Source of the DNA: Nocardia jinanensis
GTDB taxonomy: Bacteria; Actinomycetota; Actinomycetes; Mycobacteriales; Mycobacteriaceae
Direction: 5' to 3'
DNA: 64,000 bases
NCBI RefSeq assembly: GCF_014645735.1
Contig: NZ_BMMH01000011.1
Span: 46,922 to 110,921, forward strand
Part shown: piece by piece, positions 51,277 through 59,252 of the stretch
Layout of the letters: the number at the start of each line of letters is the position of its first letter
Position numbering within the stretch: the stretch's first letter is position 1
The notes under the pieces: generated by a model
What the model was told of the DNA's origin: nothing
Databases searched by the model: none
What the model saw: the letters and a program-made list of their open reading frames with translations, nothing else
Made by a program: the position numbers and the translations under genes

Positions 51277-52083
51277 GTGACCGGAACCGAGACCCGGGTC
51301 GTCGACTACGCCGTCGAGGACGGGTTCGCCACCCTGACCCTCGACTCCCCGCACAACCGCAACGCCATCTCCGCCCGTCTGGTGGCCGAACTCCTGGAGG
51401 GCCTCGACCGCGCCGCCGCCGACCCACAGGTGCGGGGCGTGGTCTTGACACATACCGGCGCCACCTTTTGCGCGGGTGCGGATCTGAAGGAAGCGGTGGA
51501 TGCCGATCTCGCCGCCGCCTCCGATATCCGCACCCAATGGATGGTGCGGCTGCTGCGCACCATCCTGGAACTCCCCAAACCCGTGATCGCCAGGGTGGAC
51601 GGGAACGTGCGGGCCGGCGGTATGGGCCTGCTCGCGGCATGCGATATCGCCGTCGCGGGCCTGTCTAGCAGTTTCGCGCTCACCGAGGTCCGGCTCGGGC
51701 TGGCCCCGTTCGTCATCTCGCTGACCCTGCTGCCCAGGATGGCGCCTCGCGCCGCCGACCGGTATTTCCTGACCGGCGAGAAGTTCGACGCCGACACCGC
51801 CGAGCGGGTCGGCCTGATAACCCTGGCGACCAGCGACCCGGCCGCCCGGGTCGCCGAACTACTGGACGAACTGCGCAAGGGTTCCCCGCAGGGTCTCGCG
51901 GAGAGCAAACGACTCACCACCGCGCCGATCCTGGCCGAATTCGACCGCTCCGCCGACGAATTGGCGACCCGCTCGGGTAGCTTCTTCGGCACCGAGGAAG
52001 TGATCGAGGGTATGACCGCGTTCCTGCAACGCCGCCCACCGCGCTGGGCCGTCCCGGCCGCCGAATCGTCCTCGGCAGAATAG
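51277..52083 (+). CDS. Enoyl-CoA hydratase/isomerase
   Basis: A 268-residue crotonase-fold protein. Oxyanion-hole loops FCAGADLKEA (about residue 65) and NVRAGGMGLLAACDIAV (about 110) are present, as is a candidate catalytic Glu in FALTEVRLGLAP (about 135). By position it would hydrate the carboxylated 3-methylglutaconyl- or isohexenylglutaconyl-type CoA made by the carboxylase. The GTG start has GGCAGGAGC just upstream. 55 bp separate it from the dehydrogenase, still consistent with one transcript. Confidence 0.88.
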   Translation: MTGTETRVVDYAVEDGFATLTLDSPHNRNAISARLVAELLEGLDRAAADPQVRGVVLTHTGATFCAGADLKEAVDADLAAASDIRTQWMVRLLRTILELPKPVIARVDGNVRAGGMGLLAACDIAVAGLSSSFALTEVRLGLAPFVISLTLLPRMAPRAADRYFLTGEKFDADTAERVGLITLATSDPAARVAELLDELRKGSPQGLAESKRLTTAPILAEFDRSADELATRSGSFFGTEEVIEGMTAFLQRRPPRWAVPAAESSSAE

Positions 52084-52089
52084 GCCGCT

Positions 52090-52695
52090 ATGGCGACACC
52101 CCACGAACCCAAACAGGACCGCAGCCGGGCCACCCGGCAGCGGCTCCTCGAGGCGACCATCGACTGCCTGGCGGAAAAGGGCTGGGCAGCGGCCACGGTC
52201 GCAGTGGTCGCCGAACGGGCGGGGGTGTCGCGGGGCGCGGCCCAGCATCATTTCCCGACCCGCGAAGACCTGATCACCGCCGCCCTGACCTATATGTTCG
52301 ACACCCGCACCGACCAGGCGGTATCGGCGGTGGTCGTCGAACCAGGTCTGGCCCGCACGGAAGCGGTGGTGGCCGGGCTGGTCGAGTCCTATACGAGCAC
52401 GCTGTTCAAAGCCGCCCTCCAGGTCTGGACCCACGCCGCCGCCGACCCGGCACTACGCGAACGAATCGTTCCGCTGGAGGCCCGGTTCGGTCGCGGCGCC
52501 CACCGTCGCGCTGTCCGCGCGCTGGGGGTCGACGATTCGGATCCGGTCACCCACCACCTGGTCCAGGCCACCCTCGACCTGGCGCGCGGGCTGGGCCTGG
52601 CCGACGTCCTCACCGACGATTCGGCCCGCCGCAAGCAGATCGTGCACCAATGGGCGGTCACGTTGCACGAAGCCCTCGAAGCCCGACGGAACTGA
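52090..52695 (+). CDS. TetR-family regulator of the catabolic operon
   Basis: A 201-residue TetR protein: RQRLLEATIDCLAEKGWAAA then VAERAGVSRGAAQHHFPTRE for the helix-turn-helix (residues about 17-60), with a helical C-terminal domain. It begins six bases after the hydratase stop, so it belongs to the operon it probably represses, giving negative feedback. The perfect palindrome at 43438 is its likely site; the inducer would be an acyl-CoA intermediate (inference). Confidence 0.87.
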   Translation: MATPHEPKQDRSRATRQRLLEATIDCLAEKGWAAATVAVVAERAGVSRGAAQHHFPTREDLITAALTYMFDTRTDQAVSAVVVEPGLARTEAVVAGLVESYTSTLFKAALQVWTHAAADPALRERIVPLEARFGRGAHRRAVRALGVDDSDPVTHHLVQATLDLARGLGLADVLTDDSARRKQIVHQWAVTLHEALEARRN

Positions 52696-52875
52696 ATCGA
52701 GTAGCCCAGCGGCCCGGGCCGGCTCGGCCGGGGTGACCGATGTGGGCCAGGTGGCTCGGTCCGCAGCGGTAGGCCGACGGAGCTCGCTGAGGCCGTGTCG
52801 GCAGAAGTGCCGGCGGCGGTACCGCGAAGCCCCAGCGACTAGCATCATCGGTCCGCCGCAACTTACAGTGCCGGT

Positions 52876-53799
52876 GTGAGCACCCGATCAGCTGTGGCGC
52901 TAGCCGCGGAGACCGAAGCCGAACTCGACCGCTACCCCGACCAGCGCGGTGAGATCCTGCTCGAAGCCGCCGCGCTCTGGCACGACGCGGAAGAGCACGA
53001 TCGCGCCATCGATCTGTTGACTCGAGCCGTCGCGCTCGGCGGCGAGGACGGCGGACTCGCCCGGGTGAGCATGGCCGAGGTGCTGTTCGATCTCGCTCAC
53101 GACGCCGAAGCCTGGGCCCAACTCGATGCGCTACGGCAGGACCGGATCGCTTCACCTGCGCCGTATCACCTGGCTGCTGAACTTCTGGAAGAACGCGGCG
53201 ATGACCAACAAGCCCTGACCTGGTTCAATATCGCTGTTTCTCGGCTGACCGATCAAGAAATGGCTGAACGAGAGACCGAATTCGGCTACTTGTCCTACGC
53301 CGACAACATCATTTCCGGTCGCCGCCGCGTCCGCGAAGCACTCGGCCTGCCCGCCGATGAACTCGACGGCTCGGTCTCGTCGGCCGCTGACCGCGCCGCG
53401 GAACTCGCCCGCGCGTTGACACCGCCGATACCGCCGCGTGAAATGCGAATCCTGTTCTGGCCCCGTGCTGAAATACCCCGCGCCCACGAAACCTGGCCAC
53501 AACTGGTCGAAAACCTCGATACCGATACCTACGCCACCGGCCGGGAGAAAGAAAACCGCGAACTGGCCGATTCCGGCATCCCCCGCATCACCATGGTTCC
53601 GCTAACCGTCGCGAAACTCGTCGAATACGCCGCGCGCACCGGCGGCGATCCCACCGACTCCGAGACTCGCCAGGCCTGTATCGACGAGATCGTCAGCGAA
53701 GGCAAAGCGATCAGCTGGCCGCCCCCGCGCAACGCGCCGTGCTGGTGCGGATCAGCCACCAAATACAAGAAATGCTGCGGTCGGCCGACCCTCGGTTGA
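52876..53799 (+). CDS. SEC-C zinc-motif protein with TPR-like N-terminus
   Basis: A 307-residue protein. The N-terminal half has helical repeats resembling TPRs (LLEAAALWHDAEEHDRAIDLLTRAV cut over residues 28-55). The C-terminus is the SEC-C metal-binding motif PCWCGSATKYKKCCG, as found at the end of SecA and many stand-alone proteins. The middle shows RILFWPRAEIPRAHETWP. A role in RNA/protein binding is conceivable but unproven. GTG start. It stands alone between the catabolic operon and a toxin-antitoxin pair. Confidence 0.82.
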   Translation: MSTRSAVALAAETEAELDRYPDQRGEILLEAAALWHDAEEHDRAIDLLTRAVALGGEDGGLARVSMAEVLFDLAHDAEAWAQLDALRQDRIASPAPYHLAAELLEERGDDQQALTWFNIAVSRLTDQEMAERETEFGYLSYADNIISGRRRVREALGLPADELDGSVSSAADRAAELARALTPPIPPREMRILFWPRAEIPRAHETWPQLVENLDTDTYATGREKENRELADSGIPRITMVPLTVAKLVEYAARTGGDPTDSETRQACIDEIVSEGKAISWPPPRNAPCWCGSATKYKKCCGRPTLG

Positions 53800-53882
53800 G
53801 GCACCTCGACCGCGGTGTGCCGTCGGATCCGGGCGGGGCTGACGGACTCACTTCGTAGATTTGAACCGAGTTTTCCGTCGGT

Positions 53883-54359
53883 CTATTCGGCGGCGTGATC
53901 GTGCGGCACACTCGGACGCGTGACGGCATTGATCGTAACGAGTGCTTCCAACCCCCTGAAATCGTCAGGGTTGGTCGTATAGAGGGGTAGGTCTTCTGCC
54001 ACCGCAATCGACGCGATCATCAGGTCGGCGATACGCCGGCGCGGTTTGCGTCCGGCAGCGATTACGGACGCACATACGCGGCCATAGGCTCGTGCGGCTT
54101 CCGTGTCGAACGGGACCGGATCGAATTCGTGCTCGGCTCGCTGCAGAACATCCAGGCGCCGGGCTCGTTCGGAGTGCTCGTTGTAGCTGTTCTGCATGGC
54201 ATTACCACGGACTTCGTGTGGCCCGGCTGATAATTCTGCCAGCGTGACGGCCGTGATCGCCATCTCGTCCGGGAGTTCTGCGGGGTCCAGCCAGCGACGC
54301 AGAATCATGATGTTGGTATCGATCAGTCCACGCGTACGAACCGGACGTTCAACGGTCAT
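53883..54359 (-). CDS. VapC-like PIN-domain toxin
   Basis: A 158-residue PIN-domain ribonuclease. Acidic metal ligands are visible in LIDTNIMI (Asp near residue 13), TLAELSAG (Glu), RIADLMIASIAVAE (Asp) and YTTNPDDF (Asp). VapC toxins cleave tRNA or rRNA when not bound by antitoxin. The ATG at 54359 overlaps the antitoxin stop by 11 bases, the usual coupling; the longer open frame upstream would enter the antitoxin gene. The C-terminus extends slightly beyond the PIN core. Confidence 0.87.
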   Translation of the reverse strand: MTVERPVRTRGLIDTNIMILRRWLDPAELPDEMAITAVTLAELSAGPHEVRGNAMQNSYNEHSERARRLDVLQRAEHEFDPVPFDTEAARAYGRVCASVIAAGRKPRRRIADLMIASIAVAEDLPLYTTNPDDFRGLEALVTINAVTRPSVPHDHAAE

Positions 54360-54618
54360 AGAGGTCGTCCAGATACTGGTCGGCGGTGGCGTCCTGGTCA
54401 GCACGGAAAGTATCGGGGTCGAGACCGGGTGCGGTTCGCGACATCGCCGCGAATTCCGCCCGTGGGACGAACCTGCGGCGACGGCGAAGCGGAACGAGTT
54501 CGCCGATCTGATGTCCGTCGCGGGTGACTGTGAACGCCTGCCCGTCTTGGACGGCGTCCATGATCTCCTTGGATCTGTTGCGAAGGTCCCGCTGCGTGAT
54601 CTCGGGCTGACCGCTCAT
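54349..54618 (-). CDS. VapB/Phd-family antitoxin
   Basis: An 89-residue Phd/YefM-type antitoxin. The DNA-binding N-terminus is EITQRDLRNRSKEIMDAVQD with AFTVTRDGHQIGELVPL; the C-terminal tail (LDPDTFRADQDATADQYLDD) should wrap and inhibit the PIN toxin. ATG start. The palindrome at 54638-54664 just upstream fits autoregulation by the antitoxin-toxin complex. Confidence 0.87.
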   Translation of the reverse strand: MSGQPEITQRDLRNRSKEIMDAVQDGQAFTVTRDGHQIGELVPLRRRRRFVPRAEFAAMSRTAPGLDPDTFRADQDATADQYLDDLYDR

Positions 54619-54637
54619 TTCCCCAGGTTAGCGCAGC

Positions 54638-54664
54638 GTGCCACTTGGCGCCACCAGGTGCCAC
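54638..54664. promoter_or_regulatory. Operator-like palindrome before vapBC
   Basis: Arms GTGCCACTTGG and CCAGGTGCCAC are complementary at nine of eleven positions around CGCCA. It lies 20 bp upstream of the antitoxin start, where toxin-antitoxin complexes usually bind. Confidence 0.5.
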
Positions 54665-54762
54665 GCAAGCTTGCTGCTCCAGTCGGACACAAATCGTCGC
54701 CTGGCGTCGTGGTGCGGCGTGCCGGTAGGGTCGGGAAAGTTGTTCGATCTTCAGGGGGATTC

Positions 54763-55083
54763 ATGGCCGATCCGGCGGATTCCGTGTCGGCGATGCAGGT
54801 GGTACCGGACCATGTCCTCGACGCCGGCAGGTTCGTCCAGCTCACCGCCGACCAGCTGGTGAACGCGCTGCGCGATCTCGATGCCGATATCGACGGCGTG
54901 CTGGAGGTGTGGAAAGGTAACTCCGCCACCGCGTATCGGGTGGGCTGGGACGAGACCAAACAGGGTGCGGTCCAGGTCCTGGAGGCACTGGCGACCATTG
55001 CCGAACTGTTGGGTGTCACCACACAGACATTCGTGGAGCAGGACGATAGCAATTCGCAGAGCTATCCGTCTCTCAATCTCTGA
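54763..55083 (+). CDS. WXG100-like type VII secretion protein (first)
   Basis: A 106-residue helical protein with a central WKG (WxG) motif in VLEVWKGNSATAYRVGWDE near residue 52, flanked by two predicted helices, the WXG100 hairpin. The N-terminus begins MADPADSVSAMQVVPDHVLD. Such proteins are secreted by type VII systems, usually as dimers, and often precede large toxins. ATG with CAGGGGG upstream. It is followed at 20 bp by a second WXG-type gene. Confidence 0.78.
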   Translation: MADPADSVSAMQVVPDHVLDAGRFVQLTADQLVNALRDLDADIDGVLEVWKGNSATAYRVGWDETKQGAVQVLEALATIAELLGVTTQTFVEQDDSNSQSYPSLNL

Positions 55084-55103
55084 ACTATCAAGGGGGAAAC
55101 GCC

Positions 55104-55409
55104 ATGCCCGAACCATCCGAGGCTTTCCAGGTCGATCTCGACGAACTGGACAATCTCACCGCGCGTGCAGCGAATTTCATCGGCTTCCTCAATGACAGCC
55201 TCACGAGTCTCGAGCAGCGTATGGCCACAATGCACCAGGCCTGGTCCGGGGACGCGGCTATCGCCCAGGCCGATGCCTTCCGGCAGTGGTCTGCTGGGGC
55301 CACCGACGTTCGCGAAGGTGTCGACGCCATGCGTCAGGCCGCGGTCGACGCCCACACCCGCTACACCGATGCCATCCAGACCGTGCAGCGAATGTTCGGC
55401 CCACGGTAG
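55104..55409 (+). CDS. WXG100 family type VII secretion protein (second)
   Basis: A 101-residue WXG100 protein: FQVDLDELDNLTARAANFIG helix, then WSGDAAIAQADAFRQW with the WSG turn near residue 48, and a second helix ending TYDAIQ-like TDAIQTVQRMFGPR. Probable partner of the preceding WXG-type protein, forming a heterodimer that escorts the large effector for export. ATG with AAGGGGGAA upstream. It ends 13 bp before the effector gene. Confidence 0.82.
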   Translation: MPEPSEAFQVDLDELDNLTARAANFIGFLNDSLTSLEQRMATMHQAWSGDAAIAQADAFRQWSAGATDVREGVDAMRQAAVDAHTRYTDAIQTVQRMFGPR

Positions 55410-55422
55410 CCCGAGCCGGTAG

Positions 55423-56718
55423 ATGAACTTCATCAATGTTGATCCGGCCGTCTACTACGAGGCCGCCACGATCGTGAACCGCGCCGCGAGCGCGTTCTTC
55501 ACCGCCTACGACCAGCATTTGCAGGCCATGAACGGTACCGGTGCCATGGCCGGCAGCGCCGGGCCCGGAAAGGATTGGGCGACCTCCTACGACCAGCAGG
55601 TCCGTGAAACCAACAATCTCGTCACCGCGATGATGCTCGCGCTGGACAAGTACGCCCGCGTCCTGAATCAGGCCGGCTACGTCTACGCGAGCAGTGACCA
55701 CGACCCCAAGTCCGGAACCCCCGCGCCGCAGAAGCCGCCCGACCCGCCGTTGGCCTACGCCAGCTGTGCTATCCCGCCGCCATCTGCCGGTGGGCCGGGC
55801 AGCGGCTTGGTCGACGACGGTCTCGAACTCGCGAAGAAGATCGGTATCGACCTGCCGGTCCCCGACGGTGACACAGACAAACTGAACACTGCCGCCACCG
55901 TCTGGAACAGTCTGGCCCACGCCCAGGGCGCCACCAACCTGCCCGTGGAGCTGGGACGGGCGGCGGTGATGTTCCAGCAGGTCACAGCGCCCGAGGTGGC
56001 ATCGATCGACGAGGATCTGCGGGCGATCAAAACCGCTGCCGAAGATCTGCTGGCGACCTTCGCCGATCTCGCTGCCGCGTGCGCGGCTCAGAAAACCGCG
56101 CACGACAACATGAAACAGCGGCTGCACGACCTGCTCGCCCAGTTCGCCGACGAACTGAAGAAGCAGATAGCCATTACTCTCGCGCTCGCTGTCGCCGCAT
56201 CGGTGGTCAGTTTCGGAATCGGTGGCAGCGCTGTCGCGGCCATCCGCGCGGGCAAAGCTGTCGATCTCGTCAACGATCTCGTGAAAGCGCTGCGCGGCCT
56301 CGTTGCCGCGGCCGGCCTACGTACGGTGGTCGCCATTACCCGGGCCACGGGCGATACTCGCGCCAAGATCGAACGCATCCACGACCTTATAGAGGCCATC
56401 GAGGATACGGTCGAAGCCCTGGATAAACCGGAGCTGTGGGACCCCGATCATCGTCCCACGGGCGTCCCCGATGATTGGGTCTCCCGAACGGCGGACAACG
56501 GAAAAGGAGTGGTGTGGCAGAAGCCCGGCGCGGACCGAAATGCTGATTCTGTACGGGTCATGGAACCGACAAATAGATACCCCAATGGTTATGTACGATT
56601 CTATAATTCCGGCGGTCAGCCCATCAATCTCGATGGTAAGCCGGGACCTAACTCGGAAACGCACATAGCGATCAACCCGGACGGTACATATTCACTTCCG
56701 AAAGGATGGCAAGAATGA
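55423..56718 (+). CDS. Type VII-associated polymorphic toxin (effector)
   Basis: A 431-residue protein. The N-terminal 95 residues are WXG/LXG-like and helical (VDPAVYYEAATIVNRAASAF, with DWATSYDQQV). A Pro-rich linker, a helical middle and a hydrophobic stretch (LALAVAASVVSFGIGG near residue 255) follow. The C-terminal domain of about 85 residues (DDWVSRTADNGKGVVWQKPG, then YPNGYVRFYNSGGQP and THIAINPDG) looks like a swappable toxin domain. Its DNA (56500-56718) is clearly more AT-rich than the rest. Type VII export is inferred from the partners. Target unknown. Confidence 0.72.
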   Translation: MNFINVDPAVYYEAATIVNRAASAFFTAYDQHLQAMNGTGAMAGSAGPGKDWATSYDQQVRETNNLVTAMMLALDKYARVLNQAGYVYASSDHDPKSGTPAPQKPPDPPLAYASCAIPPPSAGGPGSGLVDDGLELAKKIGIDLPVPDGDTDKLNTAATVWNSLAHAQGATNLPVELGRAAVMFQQVTAPEVASIDEDLRAIKTAAEDLLATFADLAAACAAQKTAHDNMKQRLHDLLAQFADELKKQIAITLALAVAASVVSFGIGGSAVAAIRAGKAVDLVNDLVKALRGLVAAAGLRTVVAITRATGDTRAKIERIHDLIEAIEDTVEALDKPELWDPDHRPTGVPDDWVSRTADNGKGVVWQKPGADRNADSVRVMEPTNRYPNGYVRFYNSGGQPINLDGKPGPNSETHIAINPDGTYSLPKGWQE

Positions 56719-57080
56719 TCGTTCCAACGCCCGCGCACCCGGTGCAATTGGTGCAACTGACTCCTGTGCTCGTACTTCGTGCGGGCGCGGATTTCGAGGT
56801 CCAGATCGAAAGTGAGGTCGGTATCGAAACGGCTGATCGGGTAACACATCGCTACTTGGTCGGGGCGATACCTGAAAATATTGGCCCGCAACTCACCGGG
56901 CTGCTTCGAGATGCGCAGGTGACTGCGGACGGAACACTGCGGTTGGAGTTCGATTCCGGAAGCTCGATCGAAGCCTTCTCTGATGCGGACTACGAGGCAT
57001 GGAGTGTAGTTGGGGCCAACGGGTACAGAGTGGTGTGTATGCCGGGTGGGGAACTGGCTGTGTGGTCGACGGGGGAATAG
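56715..57080 (+). CDS. DUF6188-like probable immunity protein
   Basis: A 121-residue protein whose start ATG overlaps the effector stop by four bases (ATGA), the typical toxin-immunity arrangement. Its C-terminus, DADYEAWSVVGANGYRVVCM then PGGELAVW, matches the pattern of DUF6188 proteins, which occur beside polymorphic toxins. The protein is mainly beta-stranded, acidic and without a signal peptide. An ATG three codons upstream is possible. Neutralisation of the preceding effector is inferred from coupling. Confidence 0.7.
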   Translation: MIVPTPAHPVQLVQLTPVLVLRAGADFEVQIESEVGIETADRVTHRYLVGAIPENIGPQLTGLLRDAQVTADGTLRLEFDSGSSIEAFSDADYEAWSVVGANGYRVVCMPGGELAVWSTGE

Positions 57081-57183
57081 CATTCGACGCAACTCGTCGT
57101 GTGATCATTCATGGATGCTGGTGATAGCGGGTGCTGGCAGGTTTGGGCGCCTGTGCAGCCGAGATCCATTTGGGATGGGTTTG

Positions 57184-57537
57184 ATGAGCTATATCTTCGA
57201 CATCGAAGACGTGACCGTGTGGAGTCCTGCTCTGCGGGTGGGAAAACTGTATGTGGGCATGGCTCGGGACCTGGCCGATTCGCTTGGAACCTCAATGGGA
57301 ATTACTGTAATGGCATCCGATTTCTGGGAAATAGAACTCGACAATTTCGATTCATTCGTTCGGATGATGAATGCGGAATATTTCTCCAGTGAACATCCGG
57401 TACTCAAAGTTTTGGTCGGAGCAGTATTGGCGCCATCGATAATCCTGCTGGAACGTGGCGGCAACTCGATCGTTCCTCGCTCTGCGGAAGAACGGGAATT
57501 CTTCGACCGTGCTCATGAGCTGTCCATGCCTCAATGA
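57184..57537 (+). CDS. Hypothetical protein, candidate immunity protein 2
   Basis: A 117-residue acidic protein I do not recognise: MSYIFDIEDVTVWSPALRVG at the start, DFWEIELDNFDSFVRMMNAE in the middle, and a late hydrophobic segment VLKVLVGAVLAPSIILL. DNA is lower in GC than the backbone. Its place after the effector-immunity pair suggests a second or orphan immunity gene acquired with other toxin tips. Start ATG at 57184; an ATG three codons earlier is possible. Confidence 0.5.
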   Translation: MSYIFDIEDVTVWSPALRVGKLYVGMARDLADSLGTSMGITVMASDFWEIELDNFDSFVRMMNAEYFSSEHPVLKVLVGAVLAPSIILLERGGNSIVPRSAEEREFFDRAHELSMPQ

Positions 57538-57596
57538 GCATACGAGGGAGGTGATGGCTGGGTACCGTGCGTCCCGGCTCTGCCCGAGGAGATCCA

Positions 57597-57998
57597 GTGA
57601 CCGATCCAGAAAATGATTCCACCGCACTGGAGACTGCGTTGTCGAACTCCCGGAGTCCGGACGGTCTCACACGAGACGCGGCTATCTTCGAACTTGCAAA
57701 TTTCATCCATGAAGATAGTGCTGTAAGACGCCTGCACGAAATGCTGGACGAAGATATCGTCACGATGCAGGTCGATGCATCTGATGTTCTGGCCCGGCTG
57801 GGCGGGGTAAAGGGCCTGTTTCTCGTCTTGGATGAGATCGGGCGGCGACGTGACGACCCCGATGCGGACTACATTGCAAATTGGCTGTACGAGTTGGATG
57901 CCGGTGGGGATGTAGAAATACTGGAAATGATCGATCCGGTGAGCGGTGAGCTGTCGAATAACGGGATTTCGGCAACTGAGAAGGTTGCGAGGCCGTGA
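57597..57998 (+). CDS. Hypothetical HEAT-like protein, candidate immunity protein 3
   Basis: A 133-residue acidic helical protein: DGLTRDAAIFELANFIHEDS, DIVTMQVDASDVLARLGG and LVLDEIGRRRDDPDADYIAN resemble HEAT-type helical repeats seen in some toxin-immunity proteins. GTG start with GAGGAG six bases upstream. It is the last gene of the toxin module and ends 15 bp from the convergent acetyltransferase. Function is inferred from context only. Confidence 0.55.
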   Translation: MTDPENDSTALETALSNSRSPDGLTRDAAIFELANFIHEDSAVRRLHEMLDEDIVTMQVDASDVLARLGGVKGLFLVLDEIGRRRDDPDADYIANWLYELDAGGDVEILEMIDPVSGELSNNGISATEKVARP

Positions 57999-58013
57999 GT
58001 AGGAGGGGCGCAG

Positions 58014-58574
58014 CTACACCAGTTCCCCCGGCAGCAGGCCGAACAGCACGGTATCACGTCTGCCGTCCCGGAACGGGATATGCGACCGCAGCACTCCTTC
58101 GCGGAGGAATCCGCAACGCCGGGCGACCTGTTGCGATGCCGTGTTGTCGGGCGCGCAGGTCAGCTCGAGGCGTTGGACAGCAAGGCAGTCGAATGCCCAG
58201 CCGGCCAACAGACGCAGGGTTCGCGTGGCATTACCGCGACCCCGCGCTTCGGGTGCCAGCCAGTACCCGACTCCCAACCGTCCCTCGGACCTGACCGTGT
58301 CGTAGACGGACGCACCGCCCCATATCCGTCCGGTCTCCCTCGCGTCGACCACCGCCAGGCAGACCTCCTCTCCCCGCAATCGAGCCGGTTCCTCCTGCAC
58401 GAAACGCTCCCGCACATGTCGCTCGGTCAACGGTTCGGTGAGTGGCCACGAGAAGCGAAGGCACAGCGGATCGGCGAACGCGCGGAACCGCTGCGGGATA
58501 TCACCTGCGCGCCGGGGACGTAACAGGACCACGCCGTCGGTCAGGGGTGGGTCGGGGAGCGGGAGAGCTGGCAC
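58014..58574 (-). CDS. GNAT acetyltransferase (RimJ/RimL type)
   Basis: An N-acetyltransferase of about 186 residues: LTDGVVLLRPRRAGDIPQRF opens the domain, with LGVGYWLAPEARGRGNATRT for the acetyl-CoA pyrophosphate loop (Q/RxxGxG/A) and LELTCAPDNTASQQVARRCG near the end. Family members acetylate ribosomal-protein N-termini, antibiotics or small molecules. The start is uncertain: GTG 58574 lies just before the homologous region, and a TTG 84 bases upstream is also open. Confidence 0.8.
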   Translation of the reverse strand: MPALPLPDPPLTDGVVLLRPRRAGDIPQRFRAFADPLCLRFSWPLTEPLTERHVRERFVQEEPARLRGEEVCLAVVDARETGRIWGGASVYDTVRSEGRLGVGYWLAPEARGRGNATRTLRLLAGWAFDCLAVQRLELTCAPDNTASQQVARRCGFLREGVLRSHIPFRDGRRDTVLFGLLPGELV

Positions 58575-58841
58575 GGTCGGGGAGGGGAGGTCAGCTCTGC
58601 GTTCGTGGAGGGAACGGGGGAGCCGCAGCGCTCTGCCCGGTGAGGAACGACCAGACAACCTGCCAGACCAATTGAAAAGGGTCGTAGCTCATCGTCACCT
58701 TCTCCTGTGGTCATTGGTTCGTCGAGATCGCACCGCATCCGACGGTTTGCAAACAATAGCGGGCCGGCGGCCGAGTAAGGGTGCAGTGCGACGAGACGCA
58801 GTGATCCAGCGAAGGGCGCCCAGTGTCCCTGCGCGGCTTTG

Positions 58842-58881
58842 CGCCTAATGGATACGCACGACGGTGCGCATCCATTAGGCG
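58842..58881. repeat. Long inverted repeat at the edge of the epimerase duplication
   Basis: Arms CGCCTAATGGATACGCAC and GTGCGCATCCATTAGGCG are complementary at 17 of 18 positions around a 4-base loop GACG. The right arm corresponds to the end of the epimerase coding sequence, including a TAA that closes it. The left arm appears to be an inverted copy, as if made by template switching. It may also act as a terminator. Confidence 0.6.
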
Positions 58882-59171
58882 GTTTCGAGCAGGCCGGTGC
58901 GCAGGTCGGTGGTCGGCCGCCAGCCGATACTGTTCCAGGTGTGGGTGAGGTTCGGGGACAACGGCGTCGGTCACCGCGCCCGGTGGCGTGGATTCCAGCC
59001 ATCCGGTGCCGGCGAGCGCGATGGCTGTGCCGGCGAATTCGCTCAGTGGTAGCGCCGGACCTGCGATATCGAGCGGGCCCTGGATGCCGGTGTCGAGCAT
59101 GCTGACCAGAGCATCGACGGTGTCGGTGATGTAGACGAAGGCCTGTGTCGGATTATCGGTGAGGTACAGAG
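58847..59171 (-). pseudogene. 3' fragment of NAD-dependent epimerase gene (duplicate copy)
   Basis: The minus strand encodes LYLTDNPTQAFVYITDTVDA, GPLDIAGPALPLSEFAGTAI and GTGWLESTPPGAVTDAVVP, about 90% like the C-terminal third of the epimerase gene at 60942-61760. No N-terminal two-thirds are present. An extra C near 58952 shifts the frame, after which the ancestral NLTHTWNSIGWRP continues in another frame to a TAA. It is a broken duplicate, fused upstream to unrelated DNA. Confidence 0.75.
58881..59171 (+). repeat. Direct repeat, copy 1
   Basis: About 291 bp matching 60903-61192 in the same orientation, with roughly 28 mismatches and one indel by hand count (about 90% identity). It begins at GGTTTCGAGCAGGCCGGT and ends at GAGGTACAGAG. 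The two copies lie about 2.0 kb apart and bracket the serine-hydrolase fragment and the ADP-ribosyltransferase gene. Confidence 0.8.
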
Positions 59172-59252
59172 TGAGGCGTCGGCAACGGGGTGCGGTCGGC
59201 CAGCGCCTCCAGCGTGGCGTGCAGTCCGTCGCGTGCCAGCATCGCCGGATAG

